Notes: generated by a model from the sequence alone, not told the origin. 13,091 nt of DNA from CAMXAS01 sp964442435 (GCA_964442435.1 CAYTZG010000031.1:1-13091), one strand, 5' to 3'. Numbered from the stretch's first letter, positions 6,948 to 13,091 are shown. Made by a program: numbers and translations.

Positions 6948-8240
6948 ATGAATTTTGTAGAAGAACTGCGTTGGCGGGGGATGCTGCACAGCATGATGCC
7001 CGGCACGGAAGAGTTATTGAACAAGGAATTGGTGACGGCCTACGTGGGCATAGACCCGACGGCCGACTCCCTGCATATCGGCCATTTGGTCGGCATCATG
7101 ATGCTCAAGCATCTGCAGGAATGCGGCCACAAGCCGCTGGCCTTGGTGGGCGGCGCCACGGGCATGATCGGCGACCCCTCCGGCAAGTCGCAGGAACGCA
7201 AGTTACTGGACGAGGAGTCGTTGCGGCACAACCAGGCCTGCATCCAAAAGCAGTTGGCCAAGTTTCTGGATTTCGACTCCAACGAGCCGAACCGCGCCGA
7301 GCTCGTGAACAACTACGACTGGATGAAGGACATGAGCTTTCTGGCGTTCATCCGCGATATCGGCAAGCACATCACGGTCAACTACATGATGGCCAAGGAT
7401 TCGGTCAAGAAGCGTTTTTCGGGCGAAACCGGCACCGACGGTATGTCGTTCACCGAGTTCACCTATCAGCTCGTGCAGGGCTTCGACTTCTTCCATCTCT
7501 TCCAGACCAAAGGCTGCAAGCTGCAGATGGGCGGCTCGGACCAGTGGGGCAACATCACCACGGGCACGGAACTCATCCGGCGCAAGTTGGGCGGGGAGGC
7601 CTACGGGCTTACCTGTCCGCTCATCACCAAGGCCGACGGCGGCAAGTTCGGCAAGACCGAGAGCGGCAACGTATGGCTTGACCCGGAACGGACGTCGCCC
7701 TATCAGTTCTACCAGTTCTGGCTCAACTGTTCGGACGAGGACGCGGCGCGTTACATCCGTATCTTCACGATGCTGAGCCGCGAGGAGATAGAGGCGCTGG
7801 AGGCCGAACACCGGCAGGCGCCGCACCTGCGGGCGTTGCAGAAGGCCTTGGCCCGCGAAATCACGGTGCAGGTGCATTCCGAGGCCGACTACAACGCGGC
7901 CGTGGAGGCTTCCGAGATTTTGTTCGGCAAGGGTACGACCGAGGCTTTGCGGAATCTGTCGGAAAAGATGTTTTTGGCCGTTTTCGACGGCGTACCGCGT
8001 TGCGAAATGAGCCGCGCGACCTTGGAGGCGGGCGTGGGCATGATTGACTTCCTGTCGCAGGAAACGGGCATTTTCGCGTCCAAGGGAGAGGCGCGGCGCG
8101 CGTTGAAGGAAAACAGCATATCCGTCAACAAGGAGAAGGTAAACGAGGAAACGCCCGTCAATGCGGCCTTGCTGTTGAACAACGCCTATATCCTCGTGCA
8201 GAAGGGCAAGAAGAATTACTACGTCGTACAGGTGCGCTGA
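6948..8240 (+). CDS. tyrS: Tyrosyl-tRNA synthetase
   Basis: TyrRS attaches tyrosine to tRNA-Tyr in the cytoplasm. The 430-aa protein is a class I synthetase of the bacterial TyrS type. It has YVGIDPTADSLHIGHLVG with the HIGH box at residues 43-46, GGATGMIGDPSGKSQER, and the QLVQGFDFFHLF/QMGGSDQWGNI tyrosine-binding region. The KMSKS-equivalent KFGKT is at 233-237, and a C-terminal S4 RNA-binding domain (EARRALKENSISVNKEKV) completes it. A TTG at 6933 is in frame, but the ATG at 6948 gives the usual N-terminus MNFVEELRWRG. The region between the preceding terminator and this ATG holds no good TAnnTTTG match, so the promoter is unclear. The rsmE start follows after a single base, indicating an operon. 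Confidence 0.97.
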   Translation: MNFVEELRWRGMLHSMMPGTEELLNKELVTAYVGIDPTADSLHIGHLVGIMMLKHLQECGHKPLALVGGATGMIGDPSGKSQERKLLDEESLRHNQACIQKQLAKFLDFDSNEPNRAELVNNYDWMKDMSFLAFIRDIGKHITVNYMMAKDSVKKRFSGETGTDGMSFTEFTYQLVQGFDFFHLFQTKGCKLQMGGSDQWGNITTGTELIRRKLGGEAYGLTCPLITKADGGKFGKTESGNVWLDPERTSPYQFYQFWLNCSDEDAARYIRIFTMLSREEIEALEAEHRQAPHLRALQKALAREITVQVHSEADYNAAVEASEILFGKGTTEALRNLSEKMFLAVFDGVPRCEMSRATLEAGVGMIDFLSQETGIFASKGEARRALKENSISVNKEKVNEETPVNAALLLNNAYILVQKGKKNYYVVQVR

Positions 8241-8241
8241 T

Positions 8242-9051
8242 ATGGGGCTGACACGTTTTTACGCCCGCCGGTTCGAGGGAGGCGCGTCTGTGGGCGCGCA
8301 GGCCGCCGTGCCGGCGGTTTGCTATCTGACCGACCAGGAGAGCCAGCATTGCGCCAAGGTGCTGCGCCTGCGAGCGGGCGACGCCATCGAGGTGACGGAC
8401 GGCGAGGGGGCCCTCTATCGGGCCGTGTTGGAAGCCGTGGACGTCAAGTGCTGCGAGGCGCGCATAGAGGAAGTGCTGGCCGTGGCCGACGACGGGGCGG
8501 GGCGGCCTGCGCCGGTCCGCATCGTCATGGCGCCCACCAAGCAGACCGACCGCATGGAGTGGTTCTTGGAGAAGGCCACGGAGATGGGTACGGCCGCTTT
8601 CGGCTTCGTGCAAACGCACCGAACGGAGCGCGACAGGCTGCCGGCCGACCGCATGGACAAGATTTTGGTATCGGCCATGAAGCAGTCGTTGCAGCGGTAT
8701 AAGCCGCGCTTGGAACCGCTGTGCACGTGGCGCGAGTTCATGGAGCGGGAGAGGGCCGCGGGCGCGCCGGAGCCCCGTGCCGTAACGGATTCGGCGCCGC
8801 TCAGGTGCATCGCCTATTGCGGGGCGCAGTATCCGCGTGTGGAGTTGGCGGCCTTGCTGCGGCAGGCGTCGGACAGGCTCCGGCGCGGAGGACTGACGGT
8901 CCTCATCGGCCCGGAGGGCGATTTTACGCCCGAAGAGATGGCCGAAGCCGTGGCGGCGGGATATACGCCCGTGCTGTTGGGGCCCAACCGCCTCCGGGCC
9001 GAGACCGCGGCCCTCTATGCGGCCTGCGCGGCCCAGCTGGCCTTGCTGTAA
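8242..9051 (+). CDS. rsmE: 16S rRNA m3U1498 methyltransferase RsmE
   Basis: RsmE methylates N3 of U1498 in 16S rRNA of the assembled 30S subunit, using S-adenosylmethionine. The 269-aa protein has the family's N-terminal PUA-like domain with QHCAKVLRLRAGDAIEVTDGEGALY. A SPOUT domain follows: APTKQTDRMEWFLEKATEMG, the ERDR/MDKILVSAMKQSLQRYKP region, and the trefoil-knot motifs VLIGPEGDFTPEE (220-232) and LGPNRLRAETAAL. Length is slightly above the usual 240-250 aa because of an Ala/Arg-rich stretch around residues 165-190. It starts one base after the tyrS stop, so translation of the two is probably coupled. The next gene begins 24 bp downstream on the same strand. Confidence 0.95.
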   Translation: MGLTRFYARRFEGGASVGAQAAVPAVCYLTDQESQHCAKVLRLRAGDAIEVTDGEGALYRAVLEAVDVKCCEARIEEVLAVADDGAGRPAPVRIVMAPTKQTDRMEWFLEKATEMGTAAFGFVQTHRTERDRLPADRMDKILVSAMKQSLQRYKPRLEPLCTWREFMERERAAGAPEPRAVTDSAPLRCIAYCGAQYPRVELAALLRQASDRLRRGGLTVLIGPEGDFTPEEMAEAVAAGYTPVLLGPNRLRAETAALYAACAAQLALL

Positions 9052-9075
9052 ATCTCAAATGGGCGTTCGGGGAAC

Positions 9076-9777
9076 ATGAAACACAGGGGTTTATTTCAAC
9101 GGTACGGGTGGGGGCTGTGTCTGCTCATGGGGCTGTGGGGCGCCTCGTTACACGCGCAGGTTCCCGACCGGGCCGCCGGGTCACGCCTTACAATCGCCCT
9201 GCTCAAATACCGTGGCGGCGGCGACTGGTACGCCAATCCCACTTCGTTGCCCGGCCTCATCCGTTTCTGCAACGCCGAGGCGCCGTTTCAACTGCGGAAC
9301 GACTATGCCACCGTTGAGGTCGGCAGCCCCGATATCTTCAACTATCCGTTCGTGCATATGACCGGCCACGGCAACGTCGTCTTCAGCGAGGCCGAGGCCG
9401 AAAACCTGCGTCGTTACCTCACCGGCGGCGGCTTCCTGCATATCGACGACAACTACGGCCTGGATGCCTTCGTCCGACGCGAGATGAAGAAGGTGTTTCC
9501 GGAGCAAGAGTTCGTGCCGGTACCGCTCACGCATCCCATCTTCAACCAGGTCTTCGATTACAGCCGCCGCGGCCTGCCCAAGGTGCACGAGCACGACAAC
9601 AAGGCGCCGCAGGCGTTCGCGCTCCTGCACGAAGGCCGCATCGTGTGCTTCTACACCTATGAGTGCGACTTGGGCGACGGCTGGGAAGACGGTTCCGTGC
9701 ACGGCGATTCGGAGGCCATCCGCCGTCAGGCCTTGGAAATGGGCTGCAACATTCTGACTTATGCGTTTTATTACTGA
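9076..9777 (+). CDS. Exported DUF4159 protein
   Basis: This 233-aa protein has an N-terminal signal peptide (basic KHRGLFQRYG, hydrophobic LCLLMGLWGASL, cleavage likely after HAQ). A single DUF4159 domain fills the mature part. Recognisable family stretches are LLKYRGGGDWYANPTSLPGL, NDYATVEVGSPDIFNYPFVH, MTGHGNVVFSEAEAENLRRY, GGGFLHIDDNYGLDAFVRRE, HPIFNQ, and FYTYECDLGDGWEDGSVHGD near the end. The fold is thought to be related to glutamine-amidotransferase-like domains, and the biochemical role is unknown. It probably acts in the periplasm. It closes the tyrS-rsmE run, 24 bp after rsmE. Downstream, a separate strong promoter starts the next gene. Confidence 0.88.
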   Translation: MKHRGLFQRYGWGLCLLMGLWGASLHAQVPDRAAGSRLTIALLKYRGGGDWYANPTSLPGLIRFCNAEAPFQLRNDYATVEVGSPDIFNYPFVHMTGHGNVVFSEAEAENLRRYLTGGGFLHIDDNYGLDAFVRREMKKVFPEQEFVPVPLTHPIFNQVFDYSRRGLPKVHEHDNKAPQAFALLHEGRIVCFYTYECDLGDGWEDGSVHGDSEAIRRQALEMGCNILTYAFYY

Positions 9778-9798
9778 TTTTTAGACGTTTATTGTAGA

Positions 9799-9829
9799 TT
9801 TGCAAACCCGAAAAAAAATACTACTTTTG
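9799..9829 (+). promoter_or_regulatory. Promoter of the DUF2795 gene
   Basis: TTTG at 9799-9802 and TACTTTTG at 9822-9829 form a -33/-7 pair with 19 bp between. The -33 box is itself the end of another TAnnTTTG match (TAGATTTG, 9795-9802), so tandem start sites are possible. The expected transcript start near 9836 leaves about 19 nt of leader. Confidence 0.8.
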
Positions 9830-9840
9830 CAAAATTTTTG

Positions 9841-9848
9841 AAGGGAGG
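9841..9848 (+). promoter_or_regulatory. Strong Shine-Dalgarno of the DUF2795 gene
   Basis: AAGGGAGG lies 6 nt before the ATG at 9855. It is close to the perfect complement of the 16S 3' end. Such sites are uncommon in Bacteroidota, where most genes, including the neighbours here, have only A-rich leaders. It fixes the start codon. Confidence 0.7.
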
Positions 9849-9854
9849 ACTGCT

Positions 9855-10076
9855 ATGTATTGGACATTGGAAATGGCTTCCAAATTGGAAGATGCGCCTT
9901 GGCCCGCCACCAAATCCGAATTGTTGGATTACGCCATGCGTTCCGGCTTGCCGCAGGAAGTTTTGGAGAACCTGGAAGAGCTGGAAGACGAAATGGGCGT
10001 TTACGAGGGTATAGAAGACATTTGGCCCGACTATCCGACCAAGGAAGACTTCTTCTTCCACGAAGACGAATACTAG
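9855..10076 (+). CDS. DUF2795 small acidic protein
   Basis: This 73-residue, strongly acidic protein begins MYWTLEMASKLEDAPWPATK and ends with DIWPDYPTKEDFFFHEDEY. The pattern matches the short DUF2795 proteins that are widely conserved in Bacteroidales, mostly at almost exactly this length. Function is unknown. It has no signal peptide or membrane segment, so it is presumably cytosolic. It has its own strong promoter, an unusually good ribosome-binding site and a strong terminator, suggesting a highly expressed monocistronic gene. An overlapping frame at 9860-10081 is a shadow. Confidence 0.88.
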   Translation: MYWTLEMASKLEDAPWPATKSELLDYAMRSGLPQEVLENLEELEDEMGVYEGIEDIWPDYPTKEDFFFHEDEY

Positions 10077-10082
10077 GCTAAA

Positions 10083-10121
10083 ACCGCCGTTTTTGCGGTC
10101 TGCCGTAGGTGGAGCATCCAC
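10083..10121 (+). other. Two short hairpins 3' of the DUF2795 gene
   Basis: First hairpin: ACCGC (10083-10087) pairs with GCGGT (10095-10099). Second: GTGGA (10109-10113) pairs with TCCAC (10117-10121) around GCA. Neither has a T-run on the plus strand. On the minus strand the first is followed by TTTTAG and might weakly terminate the convergent island genes. Together with the terminator at 10125-10159 they would form a three-hairpin 3' UTR. Confidence 0.45.
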
Positions 10122-10124
10122 TTG

Positions 10125-10159
10125 AGGCGCATGGGTAGGTTTACCCATGCGCCTTTTTT
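10125..10159 (+). terminator. Strong intrinsic terminator of the DUF2795 gene
   Basis: A perfect 13-bp stem, AGGCGCATGGGTA (10125-10137) with TACCCATGCGCCT (10142-10154), closes a 4-nt loop and runs into six T residues (10154-10159). It separates the core genes from the convergent accessory island. Confidence 0.93.
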
Positions 10160-10203
10160 GGCTTATTAGACTTAGAATACAGATGTCTTCGGATCAATGA
10201 CAC

Positions 10204-10404
10204 TTAATCTAGAATAGCTTTAATGCGCAGATGAGATAAATTATATCCAAATCTTTCTGGGTGTTGTTCCTTGATATACATTTCAAGAATTTCTTTTTTG
10301 CTAATGGTCGTGTTGTATAGAAAATAAAGTATCTGACAATTCTCTATTTCATGTCCGGAAGGAGTTTCTGTATGTCCTTCATCTGTGTAAATAATGTAGT
10401 TCAT
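10204..10404 (-). CDS. Small protein of unknown function (66 aa)
   Basis: I do not recognise this 66-residue protein with certainty. It begins MNYIIYTDEGHTETPSGHEI and continues with ENCQILYF, a hydrophobic beta-like stretch, then KKEILEMYIKEQHPERF. It is mildly acidic, with no signal peptide or cysteine cluster (one Cys). The TDEGxTxxPxGxEIEN opening recalls small uncharacterised bacterial proteins of similar size, but that is memory rather than a search result. It starts 3 bp after the stop codon of the 249-aa gene upstream, so the two are almost certainly co-translated. AT-rich codon usage matches the rest of the island. A partner or inhibitor of the upstream nuclease-like protein is possible but purely inferred. 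Confidence 0.7.
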   Translation of the reverse strand: MNYIIYTDEGHTETPSGHEIENCQILYFLYNTTISKKEILEMYIKEQHPERFGYNLSHLRIKAILD

Positions 10405-10407
10405 ATT

Positions 10408-11157
10408 TTAAAGTCTGAATTGTAAAGATTGTATTTTAAGTTCCATTTCATATTGATATGCCAAGTCTTCGTAACTTAAAAATGAAACACGATGTTTGGC
10501 GCGTAATTCACTAAAAGCTTGAAATGCTAATTTTGCTTCGAATTCAGGCTTACGCTTACTATCTGCCACAATAATCATCCTTGAATTAAAATCTTGTAAA
10601 TCAATATATTTTAACAAAGAATTCTGCATATCGGTAGAATGCTCGATTTCAAAGAAAGAATCTGGCATATGACGTTGGTTAAGCCAAACTGTATCAATTG
10701 TAGAACTGCGCTTAACCAATTCCGGGTATGAGTAAGGTGGTAATTTATGTATGGATGAAATTTCTGAAAGTTTACGGCCATCGAAAAATATTTTGTTTTT
10801 ATCTTGCAAAGGGACATATGTTTGCAGGTTCCGACAATTACCTATAGTCAGCAAAAGACCTTGATAGTAAGTATGATTGAATTTTATTGATTCTTCTGAA
10901 TGTGCGTTGTGTTCATCATTTTCAGCAAAAATTCCTTTGATTTCTAAATTTTTCCTATATTTTTCAAGAGCATATAACCCTGGCTTAATTTTGTATATGC
11001 CTTTTGTTGTTTGCACAATTCTTCTGATACTTGCGTATGGTGTTTTTGTTCTCCATTCGCAACCTTCAAGATTAAAGACCTCTTGATTCAATGTACCTAA
11101 TGTAGCGATTCCTCCTAATCGTTCCAAGGTTTCTATAACGGCCTCGTATTGTTTCAT
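10408..11157 (-). CDS. Winged-helix protein with nuclease-like C-terminal domain
   Basis: This 249-aa protein has no certain family assignment. Residues 1-68 look like a winged helix of the kind found at the ends of restriction enzymes: ETLERLGGIATLGTLNQEV, TPYASIRRIVQT, then a wing GIYKIKPGLYALEKYR. The C-terminal half has YYQGLLLTIGNCRNLQTYVP (98-117), then TIDTVW (D155), FFEIEHSTDM (E170, E172), KYIDLQ, and a strand RMIIVADSKRK. The order resembles a PD-(D/E)XK core, with D155 and an E-x-E pair where E-x-K is usual, so activity is uncertain. The gene lies 37 bp downstream of the YhcG-like nuclease gene and 3 bp upstream of the 66-aa gene, all on one strand. Codon usage is AT-rich and unlike the core genes. 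A DNA-targeting or restriction-type role is the best guess, and a regulator is the alternative. Confidence 0.75.
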   Translation of the reverse strand: MKQYEAVIETLERLGGIATLGTLNQEVFNLEGCEWRTKTPYASIRRIVQTTKGIYKIKPGLYALEKYRKNLEIKGIFAENDEHNAHSEESIKFNHTYYQGLLLTIGNCRNLQTYVPLQDKNKIFFDGRKLSEISSIHKLPPYSYPELVKRSSTIDTVWLNQRHMPDSFFEIEHSTDMQNSLLKYIDLQDFNSRMIIVADSKRKPEFEAKLAFQAFSELRAKHRVSFLSYEDLAYQYEMELKIQSLQFRL

Positions 11158-11194
11158 TTTTAATTGGAAAGAAGAGTTAATATTAATGGTTAAA

Positions 11195-12266
11195 TTATTC
11201 TTTTTCCTGTTTCGCCTTTAGTTCCAATTCCGCTACCGTGCGGTCAACGACTTCTTGTAGTTGGTAAGTAGCTACTCCTAATGGCTTATTAATGTCTTTT
11301 AGCGACCATTCCACTATGGTTTTGTCAGAAGACTTGCAGATAATAAGGCCTACGGAGGGATTATCGCCCTCGCCTCGGAGAAGTTCATCCGCTGCTGTAA
11401 CATAGAAATTGAGTTTCCCTGCAAACTCAGGTATGTATTTTACCGCTTTTAGTTCTATAATGACATACCTATGTTGCGGAATATGGTAAAACACTAAATC
11501 GGGAAAAAATGTCTGTCCGTCAGGCATCTGTAACTCCATCTGACGTCCTACAAAAGAAAAACCTTTCCCTAACTCCAACAAAAACTGAGTAATGTTGGTT
11601 ACAAGTGCTTCTTCTAAATCACGTTCATCATATTCAGTTTTCATGGATAAGAAATCGAAATGATACGGGTCTTTCAACATTTCTTTAGTCAACTGGATTT
11701 GCGAAGAAGGTAATGTGCGTTCAAAGTTGGTAACGGCAGAGCCTTGGGTTTGAAAGAGCTTAGTGGCAATCTTATTTTCAAGAAGACTGCGACTCCAGCC
11801 TTCTTCCGATACCTTGTTCACATAGAATAGTGCTTCATCGAGCGATTGACATTTGGAGATAATGGATATGTGTTGCCCCCACGGGACCTTTCCAAATAAC
11901 TCGGGCATTTCTAATTGGCCAACAGCTTGTTGGCTTTTTATACTACATTTATAATAAAATGAATACCATTTTTATGTACTTGACATTAGAGTCCGAAAAA
12001 CCGGTTATATTCGGGAAAGCCTGTCGCATATCAAGAGCAAACTGTTTTACCACGCCTGTACCCCAACGTTCTTCCGCGCGCAGGGCTACTAAATCTCGTC
12101 CAATACTCCAATAAAATTCAAGCATAGAGGTGTTAACGCGGATAGAAGTTTTTATCTGGCTTTGGCGGAGGCGCGATTTTACATCAGAAAGCCATTCTAC
12201 ATATTTGGTGTCTGATACCATCCCGTCACGATATACAAATGTGGGTTTGTGTTCCATGTCTTTCAT
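11195..12266 (-). pseudogene. YhcG/DUF1016-family PD-(D/E)XK nuclease, frameshifted
   Basis: Two pieces in different frames together make one DUF1016 (YhcG) protein of the usual 350-375 aa. Piece one (to 11949) carries the N-terminal helical domain: VKSRLRQSQIKTSIRVNTSM, LEFYWSIGRDLV, FPNITGFSDSNVKYIK. It then runs into a stop after MVFILL. In another frame the protein continues as WYSFYYKCSIKSQQAVGQLE (about 11970-11911) straight into the second piece, MPELFGKVPWGQH. The C-terminal nuclease domain keeps its motif: FFPDLVFY (D at 11498-11500) and VIIELK (E at 11453-11455, K at 11447-11449). The break is at a run of five A (11969-11973 on the complement). Skipping one base or adding two restores the frame. 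The start at 12266 is chosen because GGGAGGA lies 6 nt upstream; an in-frame ATG at 12281 also exists. The second piece alone (from 11908) might still be made as a 237-aa nuclease domain. Family members occur beside restriction systems. Confidence 0.82.
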
Positions 12267-12335
12267 TTCAAATCCTCCCATTCTTGCTTAGTGATATGCC
12301 GTTCAACAAGAATAGTATTAGAATCTAATCTTGAA

Positions 12336-12343
12336 CAAAGATA
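12336..12343 (-). promoter_or_regulatory. Probable -7 element of the island operon
   Basis: The minus strand reads TATCTTTG, a TAnnTTTG match, about 70 nt upstream of the YhcG-like start at 12266. No TTG is found at the usual -33 distance. It sits at the edge where AT-rich island sequence meets GC-richer DNA. Confidence 0.45.
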
Positions 12344-12356
12344 ACAATAAAAATCG

Positions 12357-12378
12357 AACGGGAATCCTATTCCCCGTT
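12357..12378 (-). terminator. Terminator-like hairpin facing the island (minus strand)
   Basis: AACGGGAA (12357-12364) pairs with TTCCCCGTT (12370-12378) with a single bulged base. Read on the minus strand the hairpin is followed by CGATTTTTATT, a plausible T-tract. It would stop minus-strand transcription just before the island promoter. It may be the remnant of an older gene end. Confidence 0.35.
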
Positions 12379-12393
12379 GTTGTGGCCAGCGCC

Positions 12394-12424
12394 TTGCGAA
12401 AGTATCCGATTTCCGCTATCTTTG
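12394..12424 (+). promoter_or_regulatory. Bacteroidota-type promoter of secA
   Basis: TTG at 12394-12396 and TATCTTTG at 12417-12424 are 20 bp apart, a standard -33/-7 pair. Predicted transcription starts near 12431, about 18 nt before the secA ATG. Confidence 0.85.
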
Positions 12425-12448
12425 CAGGTTATGTAAACTTTACGCATT

Positions 12449-13091
12449 ATGCTCAGTATATTCAAGAAGATTTTCGGCGATAAGTCGCAGCGGGACCTGA
12501 AGGAGATTCAGCCGGTGCTGACGGCTTGTCTCCAGGCCTACGAGACGGTCAAGACGCTTGACAACGACGGCTTGCGCGCCAAGACGGCCGAGTTCCGCAA
12601 GCGGATTCAGGATAAGGTTCAGACGAAAAAGGACGCGGTCTCCGCGCTCAAGCAACAGATTGCGGACGGGGAGGACACGCTGGAGGTGGAGGAAAAGGAA
12701 CGCCTCTACGCCGAAATCGACAAAATAGAGAAGGAGATTTACGAGGCGACGCAGGCCGTGCTGAACGAGATTCTGCCGGAGGCTTTCGCCGTGGTCAAGG
12801 AGACGGCGCGCCGGTTTGCCGAGAACGAGGAGGTGGAGGTGACGGCCATGCCGTGGGACGGCGACCTGGCGGCCTCGCGCGACAATGTGAACATCCGCGA
12901 CGGCAAGGCTTACTACAAGAACCAGTGGATGGCGGGCGGCAACCTCATCCGTTGGGATATGGTGCACTACGACGTGCAGCTTATCGGCGGCATCGTGCTG
13001 CATCAGGGCAAAATCGCCGAAATGAGCACGGGTGAAGGTAAGACGCTTGTGGAGACGTTGCCGGTTTACCTCAACGCCTTGCCCGGCGAGG
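12449..13091 (+). CDS. secA: Preprotein translocase ATPase SecA (N-terminal part, cut by window end)
   Basis: SecA is the ATPase that drives unfolded preproteins through SecYEG. The first 214 residues are visible and run off the window. They start MLSIFKKIFGDKSQRDLKEI, with LRAKTAEFRKRI (42-53) and ILPEAFAVVKETARRF (108-123), then the nucleotide-binding start VHYDVQLIGGIVLHQGKIAE and Walker A TGEGKT (194-199). From memory, this motif is near residue 105 in E. coli SecA. The excess of about 90 residues falls in two segments. One is a charged, probably coiled-coil stretch at 55-102. The other, at 128-168, includes MPWDGDLAASRDNVNIRDGK and YYKNQW. Such extra segments are typical of Bacteroidota SecA. 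The start is fixed by the promoter directly upstream. The gene is divergent from the accessory island. Confidence 0.95.
   Translation, partial: MLSIFKKIFGDKSQRDLKEIQPVLTACLQAYETVKTLDNDGLRAKTAEFRKRIQDKVQTKKDAVSALKQQIADGEDTLEVEEKERLYAEIDKIEKEIYEATQAVLNEILPEAFAVVKETARRFAENEEVEVTAMPWDGDLAASRDNVNIRDGKAYYKNQWMAGGNLIRWDMVHYDVQLIGGIVLHQGKIAEMSTGEGKTLVETLPVYLNALPGE

Noticed and set aside
11969..11973. Programmed ribosomal frameshift in the YhcG-like gene
   Set aside because: No canonical slippery heptamer or clear downstream structure is seen, and the needed shift is +1 or -2 rather than the usual -1. Mutation or sequencing error is simpler.
10162..12322. TATTAGA at both island edges as a possible attachment-site duplication
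   Set aside because: Seven AT-rich bases recur by chance, no integrase or tRNA end is next to them, and the edges do not line up with the composition change on both sides.
1..13091. CRISPR array, insertion sequence or integrase
   Set aside because: I saw no regularly spaced repeats, transposase or recombinase motifs, or terminal inverted repeats on either strand.

Overview
The window reads as chromosomal DNA of a Bacteroidota bacterium, most likely of the order Bacteroidales. Four strong promoters carry the lineage-specific -7 element TAnnTTTG with a TTG-type -33 element 19-20 bp upstream (before nadA, the lipoprotein gene, the DUF2795 gene and secA). Most genes lack a Shine-Dalgarno sequence. 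The encoded proteins are also typical of the group: a DUF4159 protein, a DUF2795 mini-protein, a FucP-type sugar MFS transporter with the FGFITWLNS signature, stand-alone MnmD, and a SecA with long extra segments before its Walker A motif. I cannot name a genus with confidence.

Layout. (1) 155-2760: nadA (quinolinate synthase) overlaps by 13 bp an exported MORN-repeat protein whose signal peptide is encoded over a terminator-like hairpin. (2) 2761-2842: a tRNA-Leu(UAG) gene on the minus strand begins at the base after the MORN stop codon and is divergent from mnmD (tRNA wobble-uridine methyltransferase, 2874-3566). (3) 3620-5442: rubrerythrin and a sugar MFS transporter, 5 bp apart. (4) 5532-6860: a monocistronic lipoprotein with its own promoter and terminator. 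(5) 6948-9777: a compact tyrS-rsmE-DUF4159 run (translation/rRNA modification plus an exported protein of unknown role). (6) 9855-10076: a DUF2795 mini-gene with a strong promoter and an unusually good Shine-Dalgarno, followed by three hairpins, the last a textbook terminator. (7) 10204-12266: an AT-rich accessory island on the minus strand. (8) 12449 to the window end: the start of secA on the plus strand.

The accessory island is the part that differs from ordinary core chromosome. Its genes, in transcription order, are a YhcG/DUF1016-family PD-(D/E)XK nuclease gene interrupted by a frameshift, a 249-aa protein with an apparent N-terminal winged helix and a C-terminal D...ExE signature reminiscent of restriction-endonuclease folds, and a 66-aa protein starting 3 bp after it. 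Base composition drops sharply relative to both flanks. The combination suggests a horizontally acquired, partly decayed nucleic-acid-targeting (possibly defence) cassette inserted between the DUF2795 gene and secA. That function is inference only.

Spaces between genes are short. The first 154 bases are AT-rich and hold only the nadA promoter region. The only other notable non-coding stretches are 10077-10203 (hairpins/terminator) and 12267-12448 (promoters of both strands, a hairpin, and a startless 50-codon reading frame).
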